Shown here piece after piece: positions 1-9,144 of a stretch of DNA of 64,000 nucleotides. The stretch comes from Pseudomonas syringae CC1557. GTDB lineage: Bacteria > Pseudomonadota > Gammaproteobacteria > Pseudomonadales > Pseudomonadaceae. Within the stretch, counting starts at the first letter, position 1. The number at the start of each line of letters is the position of its first letter. The stretch spans positions 2,852,001 through 2,916,000 of the forward strand of contig NZ_CP007014.1 of the NCBI RefSeq assembly GCF_000452705.1. The letters are read 5' to 3'. Made by a program: the position numbers and the translations under genes. The notes under the pieces were generated by a model. It saw nothing but the letters and a program-made list of their open reading frames with translations, searched no databases and was not told the origin of the DNA.

Positions 1-78
1 GAGTTTGAGGCGTTCCGCACCGAGATGGCAGAGTTCAAGGCATCGATTCAGCAAGCACCCGAACCTGCCGCCGCGTAA
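1..78 (+). CDS. C-terminal end of a phage tail-associated protein (partial)
   Basis: The window opens inside a reading frame that ends at a TAA at 76-78. The last 25 residues are acidic and alanine-rich (ending APEPAAA). A terminator-like hairpin and phage lysis genes follow, so this is probably the end of a tail-fibre or tail-fibre-assembly gene. The family cannot be fixed from 25 residues. Confidence 0.4.
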   Translation, partial: EFEAFRTEMAEFKASIQQAPEPAAA

Positions 79-93
79 CACCTGCACAGCGAC

Positions 94-127
94 ACCCGCA
101 TCCCGCCATCGAGCGGGTATTTTTTTG
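94..127 (+). terminator. Rho-independent terminator
   Basis: ACCCGC at 94-99 pairs with GCGGGT at 113-118 and a run of seven T follows. It closes the upstream tail gene just before the endolysin. Confidence 0.65.
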
Positions 128-142
128 CCTGGAGAAACCCAA

Positions 143-676
143 ATGCCCATCACCACACAGCAGTTGCTGCTGATCCTACCGAACGCCGGCCAGAAAGCCG
201 GCGTTTTTGCACCCGTCCTGAACACGGCGATGAGCAAGTACCAGATCGTCACCCGCCTGCGCATCGCGGCTTTCATCGCCCAGGTCGGTCATGAGTCCGG
301 TCAGCTGCGTTACGTCCGCGAGCTTTGGGGGCCGACGACGCAGCAGTTGGCATACGAGGGCCGCAAGGACCTCGGCAATACCGTTGCGGGTGACGGCTCG
401 AAATTCCGTGGTCACGGCCTGATTCAGGTGACGGGCCGGGCCAACTATGCCGACTGCGGCGAAGCGCTTGGGCTGGACCTGATCAACCATCCCGAGCTGC
501 TCGAGCTGCCGCAGCACGCCGCGATGTCAGCGGCATGGTTCTGGCACCGGGCCGCGCTCAACACTCTGGCCGACAAGGGCGACTTCCTGACCATCACCAA
601 GCGCATCAATGGTGGCACGAACGGCCTAGCTGATCGGCAGGCTCTGTACGCCCGAGCGCTTGAGGTGCTGGCGTGA
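143..676 (+). CDS. Phage GH19 chitinase-like endolysin
   Basis: A 177-residue lysozyme/chitinase-family (GH19) muralytic enzyme that should cleave peptidoglycan glycan strands during lysis. The ATG at 143 is chosen because GGAGA at 131-135 is a good ribosome site. The longer frame from position 5 runs back through the terminator. The protein has the GH19 hallmarks: a catalytic-Glu region AFIAQVGHESGQL near residues 40-52, then FRGHGLIQVTGRANY near 85-100. There is no signal peptide, so export needs a holin, which is not visible in this window. It lies directly upstream of the Rz/Rz1 pair, the usual order of a Pseudomonas prophage or tailocin lysis cassette. Confidence 0.85.
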   Translation: MPITTQQLLLILPNAGQKAGVFAPVLNTAMSKYQIVTRLRIAAFIAQVGHESGQLRYVRELWGPTTQQLAYEGRKDLGNTVAGDGSKFRGHGLIQVTGRANYADCGEALGLDLINHPELLELPQHAAMSAAWFWHRAALNTLADKGDFLTITKRINGGTNGLADRQALYARALEVLA

Positions 677-1200
677 AGGCCCTGCCGTGGAGGGCGGTGG
701 GTTTGCTGCTGATTCTGCTGGCGATGGCTGGCGCACTGTACGGCGCATACCGGCACGGCGTGAGCGTCACCGATCTGGCCTGGCGGGCGAAGTGGGCCAA
801 GGAAGTCGGCGCCCAATCCGAAGCGGTCGCCACCACGACTACCGAGTACCGAACCGAAGAGCAACGCCGCCAGAAAGCGGCCAACCAGGTGGCAAATGAT
901 GCGAGACAAGAACAGACCGCTGCACTTACTGATGCTGTTGTCGCTGACGCTGCTGGCGACCGGCTGCGCGTCGAAGCCGGAAAGCTGGCAGCCACCGCAA
1001 GTTGCGCCCCCGGTGATTCCGGAGCTGCCGAGCGAGGCAAGGCAGCCACCCGCGCCGCAATGGTGCTCTCCGACCTGCTCGGCAGGGCTGACGCGCGAGC
1101 GGGAGAACTGGCAAAGGCTTATGACCAGTCCCGAATAGCTGGGCTGGCGTGTAACCGCTTTGCCGATGAGCTATCCAAATCCTCGATTACCTCTGAGTAA
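673..1200 (+). CDS. Inner-membrane spanin (Rz-like, DUF2514 type)
   Basis: A 175-residue protein starting at a GTG (673) that overlaps the endolysin stop by four bases. One hydrophobic segment (about residues 8-25, VGLLLILLAMAGALYGAY) anchors it in the inner membrane. The rest is an alanine/glutamate-rich coiled coil in the periplasm. Phage i-spanins of this form fuse inner and outer membranes at the last step of lysis, with an outer-membrane partner encoded in an overlapping frame. That partner is present at 896-1138. Confidence 0.75.
   Translation: MKALPWRAVGLLLILLAMAGALYGAYRHGVSVTDLAWRAKWAKEVGAQSEAVATTTTEYRTEEQRRQKAANQVANDARQEQTAALTDAVVADAAGDRLRVEAGKLAATASCAPGDSGAAERGKAATRAAMVLSDLLGRADARAGELAKAYDQSRIAGLACNRFADELSKSSITSE
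896..1138 (+). CDS. Outer-membrane spanin lipoprotein (Rz1-like)
   Basis: An 80-residue frame lying wholly inside the i-spanin gene in another frame. It has a positively charged start, a hydrophobic stretch and a lipobox-like LLATGC with cysteine at residue 24, then a proline-rich mature part (PPQVAPPVIPELP). Embedded position, lipobox and proline-rich tail are the standard signs of an Rz1 o-spanin. Family assignment is by architecture only. Confidence 0.75.
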   Translation: MMRDKNRPLHLLMLLSLTLLATGCASKPESWQPPQVAPPVIPELPSEARQPPAPQWCSPTCSAGLTRERENWQRLMTSPE

Positions 1201-1212
1201 CGGAACAACAAA

Positions 1213-1425
1213 ATGGCGACGACCCAGCTGATTCAGAAATACATGGGCCAGACGATGCTGATCGTCAAGGCGAACGGCGGGACTGTGATGGTCGAGAAAA
1301 AGGCCGGCGATATCTGGGTGGTGACTGACACCTTCACCAAGGACGGCGGCTACCTGCTGCAGCTCGGCAATTCTTCGACTCGTATTACACCCAATGGTGG
1401 CGCTGTCTTCGAGGTGACGCGATGA
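1213..1425 (+). CDS. Small phage protein of unknown function
   Basis: A 70-residue frame between the spanins and the SGNH tail gene, overlapping the latter by four bases (ATGA at 1422-1425). The start follows a weak purine-rich stretch. No domain is recognised; the sequence looks like a compact beta-rich domain. Its placement suggests a tail-tip or fibre accessory protein, which is inference from context only. Confidence 0.5.
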   Translation: MATTQLIQKYMGQTMLIVKANGGTVMVEKKAGDIWVVTDTFTKDGGYLLQLGNSSTRITPNGGAVFEVTR

Positions 1426-2668
1426 GCCTTCTGGTAAACCCTATCCCACGCCGGCAACCTATACGGCGTGGCCTGGGCCTGCTCGGCGATAGCTTCTCGG
1501 GCAACTGCCACACCATCGCTGCTACGGCATTCGGTACCGAGGCGTATGGCTACGCGGCTTGGATCGCGGCGCACACCGGTCTGTTTCCCAGCTACGTCGA
1601 CAACCAGGCTGCTGCTGTCGCGCACGAACGACAGCACCACCGCAGGTATGAGCCTGGCTGACACGAAAGCCAACGTGATGAAGGTCGTCACCGCGTTCCT
1701 GAACACGCCTGGTAAGCACCTAATAGTTGGCACTGGTACGCCTCGGTTCGGTAGCAGGGCACTGGCCGGGCAGGCGCTGGCTGAGGCGATCGCCTACAAG
1801 GACTGGGTGCTGAGCTATGTCAGCCAGTTCGTGCCGGTGGTGAACATCTGGGACGGCGGCTGAGGCGATCGCCTACAAGGACTGGGTGCTGAGCTATGTC
1901 AGCCAGTTCGTGCCGGTGGTGAACATCTGGGACGGCTTCACCGAGGCCATGACGGTGGAAGGTCTGCACCCGAACATCCTGGGTGCCGACTTCATCAGTT
2001 CGCGAGTGGTGCCGATCATCACCGCCAACTTCGAATTCCCGGGCATCCCGCTGCCCACCGACGCTGGCGATATCTACTCGGCCATTCGCCCGTTCGGCTG
2101 CCTCAATGCAAACCCGCTGCTAGCGGGCACCGGAGGTTCTCTGCCTGCTGGCGTGAATGCTGTGGCCGGCTCTGTGCTGGCGGACGGTTACAAAGCCGTT
2201 GGCTCTGGCCTGACAGGGATCATTACGCGGTGGTACAAGGAGCCTGCCGCCTATGGTGAGGCGCAGTGCATCGAGCTGCGTGGCAACATGGCGGCGGCGG
2301 GTGGCTACATCTACGTGCAGCCCACGGCCAACGTGGTACAGAACAACCTGGCGGCCGGTGACGTTATCGAAATGGTGTCGGCGGCAGATATCGTTGGGTC
2401 GTCGCGCGGCATACTGGCCTGGGAGGCTGAGTTGACCATCACCAAGACGGTCAATGGCGCATCTTCCACGTTCTACTACCGTTCGATGGACAAGTACCAA
2501 GAGCCGTTCACCATGCCCGCCAGCTTCTCCGGGCAACTGGAGACCCAGCGTGGGATGATTGATCTGAGTGAAACCGTGATCACGTCACGCATGGGCCTTT
2601 ACCTGGCTGCCGGTGTGGCGCAGAACTCAACTGCCAAGGTCGCGCAGTTCGGGATCCGCAAGATTTAA
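1422..2668 (+). pseudogene. Phage tail protein with SGNH/GDSL hydrolase domain, frame-disrupted
   Basis: Three reading frames in series make one protein. Frame A starts at 1422 (MSLLVNPIP, with GDSFS at the nucleophile-serine block). Frame B carries NDSTTAG through VVNIWDG. Frame C runs to 2668 with the catalytic-His block GLHPN. SGNH domains of this kind in phage tail proteins act as esterases on surface polysaccharide; the C-terminal third is a beta-rich unknown. Two lesions break it: a +1 shift near 1600-1630 and a 79-bp tandem duplication at 1779-1936, which adds one base modulo three. Removing the duplicate and one base gives a single frame of 1167 nt, a multiple of three. Either the gene is decayed or the assembly is wrong here. 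Confidence 0.7.
1779..1936. repeat. 79-bp perfect tandem duplication
   Basis: Bases 1779-1857 are repeated exactly at 1858-1936, with no further matching base on either side. The duplication lies in the SGNH tail gene and shifts its frame. Confidence 0.9.
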
Positions 2669-2684
2669 ACCTCAGGCATGACGC

Positions 2685-3035
2685 CTAAACATTGCCTTGC
2701 CCAGCCCAGTTCTCGGAGCTTACGCCCGCGTCGAGAAGCAACGTTCGGTGCTGATGCAAAATGCGCTTTAGTGAGTCGATCTTCCCCCAGGAATCACAAG
2801 AGTCACGAAGTAGATCCGATATCCGGCTATCAGCAGCTTTTAGCTTGATCCTGAGCTTGTCACGCTCGAGCGCTGCATCGTTGTGCATGTCGACGAGCTT
2901 CGTGACGTGCTTGCGATATCGGTCTACCTCATCGCGCAACAGCCTATTTTCTTCCGATACTAGGTGCGCGTGTTGCTTGAGCATCTGCTCCTCCGTGGGG
3001 CAGAACGGCCAGTCTTCGGCGTAGTCGATGTTCAT
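2685..3035 (-). CDS. Phage-associated coiled-coil protein of unknown function
   Basis: A 116-residue, highly charged protein with long heptad-like stretches (EENRLLRDEVDRYRKHV, ERDKLRIKLKAADSRI), probably an extended coiled coil. It has no signal peptide or membrane segment. It is transcribed against the lysis genes and is the last gene of the prophage before the tRNA. No family is recognised. Confidence 0.5.
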   Translation of the reverse strand: MNIDYAEDWPFCPTEEQMLKQHAHLVSEENRLLRDEVDRYRKHVTKLVDMHNDAALERDKLRIKLKAADSRISDLLRDSCDSWGKIDSLKRILHQHRTLLLDAGVSSENWAGQGNV

Positions 3036-3220
3036 GATGAGTGTTTCTCAATTGCTGTATAGGCATACAGTAGTCGAGTACTTCAGGTTTGGGGAGTGGT
3101 GTTCGTCGGCAGGACGCCGGAGGATAGGTTTTACGACGAATTGCGGTGCAGCATTAATTATTGCGGAGCATGAAGCTCAAGGGGGATGTGACTAAAGCCA
3201 CGTAACCCCTTGATTTTAAA

Positions 3221-3306
3221 TGGTGCCCCGAGCCGGGGTCGAACCGGCACGTCCAAAGGACGAGGGATTTTAAGTCCCTTGCGTCTACCAATTTCGCCAT
3301 CGGGGC
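3221..3306 (-). tRNA. tRNA-Leu (anticodon UAA)
   Basis: An 86-nt class II tRNA read on the minus strand. The acceptor stem GCCCCGA pairs with TCGGGGC, the anticodon loop CTTAAAA gives TAA, there is a long variable arm (CGTCCTTTGGACG) and a T-arm with GGTTCGACCCC, and the CCA end is encoded. The prophage lies on its 3' side, the usual geometry when a phage integrates into the 3' end of a tRNA gene. Confidence 0.95.
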
Positions 3307-3472
3307 GGTAGCGCCAAGGCAGGGAATATATACACCCGGCCCCTATGAAGCAAGCATGAAAGCACCTCAAATGCCTCGAGATATCGCTTTCCTGCCTGAC
3401 AGAAATGCTTGGCAAATCATGAAGCTACACATAATCACTGCCTCAACGTCTGAACTGCGTACCCGATAGTGC

Positions 3473-4528
3473 TCAGGATTTGCCTTCTTTCGCTACTACG
3501 CCCACCTTGTCCGCCAATATTCGCAGGTAGCTGGCCAGTGCCACTTCTTCCAGGCGTAGCCCTTTGCGCTGCCTGGAGCGCGGAAGCTTGGCCAAATTCC
3601 CTAGCAGAAAGCCTTCCAGCACGGCCGGGTGGATGTAGCATTTGCGGCAGATGGCGGGGGTGTTGCCCAGTTGTTTGGACACCGCCTTGACCATGTCGAC
3701 GATGTGTCTTTTGGCGTCGGCTTCCGGTTCCCAGTGCAGCTTTTGCAGGGTGGCCAGTGCTAGTGCGCTGGCAGCCCAGGTGCGGTAGTCCTTGGCGGTG
3801 AAGTCGGCGCCGGTGAGGCTTTGCAGGTAGGCGTTGATGTCCGATGAGGTCACGGCGTGGCGCACGCCATCTTCGTCCAGGTACTGAAAAAGATTCTGCC
3901 CCGGCAGTTCCATGCAGCGTTTGATCACAGCGGCCAGTTTGCGGTCTTTTACGCTGACCTTGTGCTCAACGCCGCTTTTGCCGCGAAACTCGAAGAGGAT
4001 CTGGCCGCCTTTGACCTCGACGTGTTTGTTGTGCAGCGTGGTCAGGCCATAGGAACGGTTTTCCTTGGCGTACTGGCTATTGCCGATGCGGATCAGCGTC
4101 GCGTCCAGCAGCGAAACGACCGTGGCCATGACTTTTTCCCGGCCCATGCCCGGCTGGGCGAGTTGTGCTTCGATCTGCTTGCGCACCTTGGGCAAGGCGT
4201 GGCCGAAGTCGATCATTCGCGAGTATTTATCCTGATCGCGAATCTCGCGCCAGCGCGGGTGGTAGCGGTACTGTTTGCGACCGCGAGCGTCACGTCCGGT
4301 GGCCTGCAAATGCCCCATCGGGTCGGCGCAGATCCACACGTCGGTGTAGGCGGGCGGCACCGCGAGGGCGTTGATGCGCTTGATTTCTGACTCGTCCTTG
4401 ATGCGCTGGCCCTGGGTGTCGAAGTAGGCGAATTTGCCGCGCAGTATTTTGCGCGTAAGGCCCGGCTGAGTGTCGTCTACGTAATGCAGGTCACTGGCGG
4501 GCTGGCTGAGGGCAGTCGAGTCAGGCAT
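3473..4528 (-). CDS. DNA topoisomerase IB
   Basis: A 351-residue poxvirus-like type IB topoisomerase, which relaxes supercoils through a 3'-phosphotyrosyl intermediate. An N-terminal DNA-contact domain with RGKFAYFDTQGQRI and a dense basic stretch GRDARGRKQYRYHPRWRE is followed by the catalytic part, with the active-site tyrosine in ICRKCYIHP near residue 310. Length fits bacterial members. It stands alone between the tRNA and modC. The ATG at 4528 is the first in the frame and directly precedes the conserved N-terminus. Confidence 0.9.
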   Translation of the reverse strand: MPDSTALSQPASDLHYVDDTQPGLTRKILRGKFAYFDTQGQRIKDESEIKRINALAVPPAYTDVWICADPMGHLQATGRDARGRKQYRYHPRWREIRDQDKYSRMIDFGHALPKVRKQIEAQLAQPGMGREKVMATVVSLLDATLIRIGNSQYAKENRSYGLTTLHNKHVEVKGGQILFEFRGKSGVEHKVSVKDRKLAAVIKRCMELPGQNLFQYLDEDGVRHAVTSSDINAYLQSLTGADFTAKDYRTWAASALALATLQKLHWEPEADAKRHIVDMVKAVSKQLGNTPAICRKCYIHPAVLEGFLLGNLAKLPRSRQRKGLRLEEVALASYLRILADKVGVVAKEGKS

Positions 4529-4612
4529 GGCTAAATTCCGAAGGCAGTTAAAAACACTGACCGCGACGTTTTACCGTGGTGCCGTTTATTTCCATGCAGC
4601 GCCAGGCCATGG

Positions 4613-5701
4613 CTATGCCAGTACGGCAACTGCCTTGATTTGCGCCCACAGTTGCTGATCCCGGTGCAGCCTCAATTGGTCTCGTGAATAGCGGGTGATG
4701 CGTGCCAGCAGGGGCGTGCCGCCTGCGTCCAGTTTCACCAGAACATGTGCTGCGTTGTCGGCGGGCATCTCTTCAAGCACGGTGACCGGCAGTCGATTGA
4801 TAATGCTGCTCTGGTCTTCGGGTTGCAGGTTCAGGCTGACGTCGCGGGCCTGCACCTTGATGCGCAACAGGGTGCCTGATGGCATTTCGGCATGGGTGAC
4901 GCGCATGCACAGTTCGCTGCCGGGCAGGGTGACGCTCAGCAAGTGGTAATCGCGGTCATAGGCACTGACCAGGCCTTCGATGACCACGCCCGCGTCGTCG
5001 CCCATGGCCAGCGGCAAGTCGAGTCGCGCCAGGGTTTCCTGAATGGGACCACTGGCAAGCACCTTGCCTTCTTCAAGCAGTACAAGATGGTCGGCCAAGC
5101 GTGCGACTTCGTCCTGGGCGTGGCTGACATACAGCATGGGGATTTCCAGCTCGCGGTGCAGGCGCTCCAGGTACGGCAGGATTTCGCTTTTGCGTCTGGC
5201 GTCCAGCGCTGCCAGCGGCTCATCAAGGAGCATCAGGCGTGGACTGGTCAGCAGGGCGCGTGCAATTCCGGCCCGCTGGCGTTCTCCGCCTGACAGCTTG
5301 TCCGGGCGCCGCTCCAGCAGGTGGTCGATACCGAGCAGTTCGGTCGCCTGCTTGAGCTTGATGCTGCGCTGTTGGCGCGGAATGCGGTTCATCCCGAATT
5401 CAAGGTTTGCCCGCACCGACAGGTGCGCGAACAGGCTGGCTTCTTGAAACACGTAGCCAATAGCGCGCTTGTGCGGCGGCAGGAAGATGCCGTTGTCGCT
5501 GTCCTGCCAGACTTCATCGTGAACGCGAATAAAGCCTTGTTGAGCTTTCTCCAGGCCTGCGATACAGCGCAGGCAGGTGGTTTTTCCCGAGCCGGACGGC
5601 CCGAACAGCGCGGTGATGCCCGAGCCTGGTAGGGTCAGATCGGTACTGACGGTGAAATCGGGGTAGGCCATTTCCAGGCGCACTTCAATCGGCGAGGCCA
5701 T
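4613..5701 (-). CDS. modC: Molybdate ABC transporter ATP-binding protein ModC
   Basis: A 362-residue ATPase that powers molybdate import with ModB. Walker [10 protein letters not shown] lies near residues 34-42, followed by the Q-loop region [14 protein letters not shown], the ABC signature LSGGERQR and Walker [13 protein letters not shown]. The last ~130 residues form the MOP/TOBE oxyanion-sensing region found in ModC but not in most ABC ATPases. It starts four bases after the modB stop region and ends the modABC operon. Confidence 0.95.
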   Translation of the reverse strand: MASPIEVRLEMAYPDFTVSTDLTLPGSGITALFGPSGSGKTTCLRCIAGLEKAQQGFIRVHDEVWQDSDNGIFLPPHKRAIGYVFQEASLFAHLSVRANLEFGMNRIPRQQRSIKLKQATELLGIDHLLERRPDKLSGGERQRAGIARALLTSPRLMLLDEPLAALDARRKSEILPYLERLHRELEIPMLYVSHAQDEVARLADHLVLLEEGKVLASGPIQETLARLDLPLAMGDDAGVVIEGLVSAYDRDYHLLSVTLPGSELCMRVTHAEMPSGTLLRIKVQARDVSLNLQPEDQSSIINRLPVTVLEEMPADNAAHVLVKLDAGGTPLLARITRYSRDQLRLHRDQQLWAQIKAVAVLA

Positions 5702-5704
5702 GAG

Positions 5705-6385
5705 TCAACTCCATCCCGCTTTGGATTTGCCGCTGGAATAGAGCGCCAACAGAACCACAAATGAAAACAGCAGCATCGCACCGGCCAGCCAGTGCGCCTG
5801 CAGGTACTCCATGGACTCGACGTGATCGAAGATCTGCACCGAAACCACGCGGGTTTTCTCGGGAATGTTGCCGCCGATCATCAGCACCACGCCGAACTCG
5901 CCGACGGTATGAGCAAAGCCCAGAATCGCGCCGGTGATAAAGCCGGGTTTCGCCAGCGGCAGAATCACGCTGAAAAACGTGTCCCAAGGCCCGGCTCGCA
6001 AGGTGGCCGCCACTTCCAGAGGGCGGGTTCCAATCGCCGCGAACGCGTTTTGCAGCGGTTGCACCACGAAGGGCATCGAGTACAGCACCGAACCGATCAC
6101 CAGGCCGGTGAAGCTGAAGGTCAGCGTTCCCAGGCCAAGACTCTGGGTCAGTTGGCCAATCGGGCCATTGGGGCCGAGCAGCAACAGCAGGTAGAAGCCG
6201 ATCACGGTGGGCGGCAGCACCAGGGGCAGGGCGACGATTGCACCGACCGGCCCCTTGAGCCACGAGTCGGTGCGCGCCAGCCACAAGGCGATGGGCGTGC
6301 CGATGATCAGCAGGATGACAGTGGTCAGTGACGCCAGTTTCAGCGTCAGCCAGATCGCCGCGATGTCGGCACTCCCCAGCGGCAT
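5705..6385 (-). CDS. modB: Molybdate ABC transporter permease ModB
   Basis: A 226-residue inner-membrane permease with five or six hydrophobic segments. The cytoplasmic coupling motif [25 protein letters not shown] near residues 130-155 is the EAA loop that docks onto ModC. The start codon directly abuts the modA stop, so the genes are translationally linked. Confidence 0.95.
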   Translation of the reverse strand: MPLGSADIAAIWLTLKLASLTTVILLIIGTPIALWLARTDSWLKGPVGAIVALPLVLPPTVIGFYLLLLLGPNGPIGQLTQSLGLGTLTFSFTGLVIGSVLYSMPFVVQPLQNAFAAIGTRPLEVAATLRAGPWDTFFSVILPLAKPGFITGAILGFAHTVGEFGVVLMIGGNIPEKTRVVSVQIFDHVESMEYLQAHWLAGAMLLFSFVVLLALYSSGKSKAGWS

Positions 6386-7230
<845 letters not shown>

Positions 7231-7254
7231 GTGCCTTGTTCCGAAAGCGATCTT

Positions 7255-8334
7255 TCAGCCGCCACTGAGGATTTTCAGCGCGTTTTCAGCCATTTGGCGT
7301 GTTAACTCAGTGGCGCCCCGTCGATGTTTGATCCCGACCGACTGGCCAGCCCAGAGGTTTGTGAAGTCGCCGCTGCCCTGTTTTTCCGCGATTGCACGCA
7401 ATGGCATCAAGGCCCCGCCGGCTAGAGGGAAGGTCGGCGCGAGGGGGCTGACCGGGCCGATTTCACGCATGATGCGGTTGACGATGCCGCGTGCCGGGCG
7501 CCCCGTGAAGATATTGGTCAGCGCGGTCTGGCTGTCCGTCGCGTGTTGCAGTGCCTGCCTGTGAAGGGCACTGACGTTTGCTTCCGGGCAGAACAGGTAA
7601 GCTGTGCCGGGCTGCACGGCCGACGCTCCCAGAATAAACGCCGCCGCGACACCGCGCCCGTCGGCGATACCGCCTGCTGCAATAACCGGAATATGTATGG
7701 TATCGGCGATCTGCGGCACCAGCGCGAAAGTGCCGACCTGGGTGTGCAGTTGATCACTGAGAAACAGGCCGCGATGGCCGCCTGCTTCGTAGCCCATGGC
7801 AATCACCGCATCGCATCCATGCTGCTCCAGCCAGACGGCCTCCTCGACAGTGGTGGCCGACGAGATTATTTTCGCGCCGGTCGCTCTGACCCGATCCAGC
7901 AGGGCTTGCTCAGGCAGGCCAAAGTGAAAACTCACCACTTCAGGCCGGAAGTTCTCGACCAGTGCGCAACTGTCGCTGTCGAAGGGCGCACGGTTGGAAA
8001 CCGGTGTGGGTGCGTCGAAGTCAGCGCCCAGTTCGTCGTAATAAGGTTTGAGTGCCTGCTTCCAGCGTTCAGCGCGGACAGCGTCGTGAGCCGGCGGTTG
8101 ATGGCAGAAGAAATTCAGGTTCAGCGGGGCGTTGTGACTGTGCTGCCGAAAGGTCGCCACTTCCTCATGGATCTGGTCCGGCGTCAGCATGGCGCACGGC
8201 AACGCCGCCAGTCCACCGGCCCTGGCGACGGCAATCGCCATGGCTGAGCCGGTTGCACCCGCCATGGGGGCCTGGAGAATGGGCAGTTCTATGTTGAACA
8301 ACTCTAGAATGCGGGTATCCGGCCAGCGGCTCAT
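7255..8334 (-). CDS. Nitronate monooxygenase family flavoenzyme
   Basis: A 359-residue FMN-dependent TIM-barrel enzyme of the nitronate monooxygenase (2-nitropropane dioxygenase) family, which oxidises toxic nitronates to carbonyls and nitrite. Recognisable parts are the N-terminal PILQAPMAGATG, the central MGYEAGGHRG and the phosphate-binding PVIAAGGIADGRGVAAAFILGASAVQPGT. ATG 8334 is chosen for its GGAGA site. A TetR gene is divergent at 8448. Substrate is not proven; propionate-3-nitronate is common for the family. Confidence 0.85.
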   Translation of the reverse strand: MSRWPDTRILELFNIELPILQAPMAGATGSAMAIAVARAGGLAALPCAMLTPDQIHEEVATFRQHSHNAPLNLNFFCHQPPAHDAVRAERWKQALKPYYDELGADFDAPTPVSNRAPFDSDSCALVENFRPEVVSFHFGLPEQALLDRVRATGAKIISSATTVEEAVWLEQHGCDAVIAMGYEAGGHRGLFLSDQLHTQVGTFALVPQIADTIHIPVIAAGGIADGRGVAAAFILGASAVQPGTAYLFCPEANVSALHRQALQHATDSQTALTNIFTGRPARGIVNRIMREIGPVSPLAPTFPLAGGALMPLRAIAEKQGSGDFTNLWAGQSVGIKHRRGATELTRQMAENALKILSGG

Positions 8335-8418
8335 GCCTGTCTCCGTGTTTATTGCGATGTGCAAAAAGCCATTGAGCGTGAGGCAGGACGATTTGGCAAC
8401 CGCAAGGGTCGATTGACA

Positions 8419-8437
8419 TTAAAGACGATCAGTCTAA
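8419..8437. promoter_or_regulatory. TetR operator copy 1 (autoregulation)
   Basis: TTAAAGACGATCAGTCTAA, containing AGAC-N5-GTCT, lies just ahead of the TetR start at 8448. The same block with one change recurs at 9113-9131 before acuI, which points to one repressor acting on both promoters. Confidence 0.7.
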
Positions 8438-8447
8438 TATTGCCCGC

Positions 8448-9083
8448 ATGACTGAATTACCCCTCAAAGCCAGACGACCCGGCCGGCCACCCAAAGTGGA
8501 CCGTGACAACCTTGAGACCCGTGAGGCGCTTTTGCGTCGCGGTCTGGAAGTGCTCACCGAGCAGGGCTTTTCGGCGACCGGGCTGGATTACATCCTCAAG
8601 GAAGTCGGCATACCCAAGGGGTCGTTCTATCACTACTTCGCCAGCAAAGAAGCGTTCGGCAGGGCGGTGCTGGATGAATATGCCCGCTATTTCGCGCAAC
8701 GCCTCGAACGCTTGCTGCTGGACGAGTCGCTGTCGCCACTGGAGCGGCTGGTCGGTTTTGTACAGAGCGCGAAAGGCGGCATGGCGCGCCATGATTACCG
8801 ACGCGGTTGCATGGTCGGCAATCTGGGGCAGGAAATCTGCCTGTTGCCGGACGGATTCCGTGAGCGTCTGGAGCAGATCCTGCTCGATTGGCAAGCGAAG
8901 CTTGCCTGTTGCCTTCGCGCTGCTCAGGAAAGTGGCGAGCTGTCCCGAGATGCTGATTGCGACGAGCTGGCAGCTTTTTTCTGGATTGGCTGGGAAGGGG
9001 CAGTGTTACGCGCCCGGCTGGTGAAAAGCGATGTTCCGTTGAACACATTCATCGCCGGTTACCTTCGCGGTCTACCTCAATGA
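8448..9083 (+). CDS. TetR/AcrR-family repressor, AcuR/NemR-like
   Basis: A 211-residue TetR-type regulator. The helix-turn-helix is LTEQGFSATGLDYILKEVGIPKGSFYHYFASKEAF (about residues 35-70). The C-terminal ligand domain contains a cysteine in RRGCMVGNLGQEI, like electrophile-sensing TetR proteins of the NemR type. It sits immediately upstream of acuI, and both genes have the same AGAC-N5-GTCT operator. Likely role: repress itself and acuI until a reactive alpha,beta-unsaturated compound appears. The ligand is inferred. Confidence 0.85.
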   Translation: MTELPLKARRPGRPPKVDRDNLETREALLRRGLEVLTEQGFSATGLDYILKEVGIPKGSFYHYFASKEAFGRAVLDEYARYFAQRLERLLLDESLSPLERLVGFVQSAKGGMARHDYRRGCMVGNLGQEICLLPDGFRERLEQILLDWQAKLACCLRAAQESGELSRDADCDELAAFFWIGWEGAVLRARLVKSDVPLNTFIAGYLRGLPQ

Positions 9084-9112
9084 TCGTTCAGCACACAATT
9101 TCTCGGGGCTTA

Positions 9113-9131
9113 TTAAAGACGATCGGTCTAA
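9113..9131. promoter_or_regulatory. TetR operator copy 2 (acuI promoter)
   Basis: TTAAAGACGATCGGTCTAA, 14 bases upstream of the acuI start codon and overlapping the expected promoter-to-RBS region. It matches the copy at 8419-8437 at 18 of 19 positions. Confidence 0.7.
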
Positions 9132-9144
9132 ATTGGAGGCGCAC

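Noticed and set aside
3158..3415. An 85-codon minus-strand frame
   Set aside because: It runs through the tRNA-Leu gene and has no start signal.
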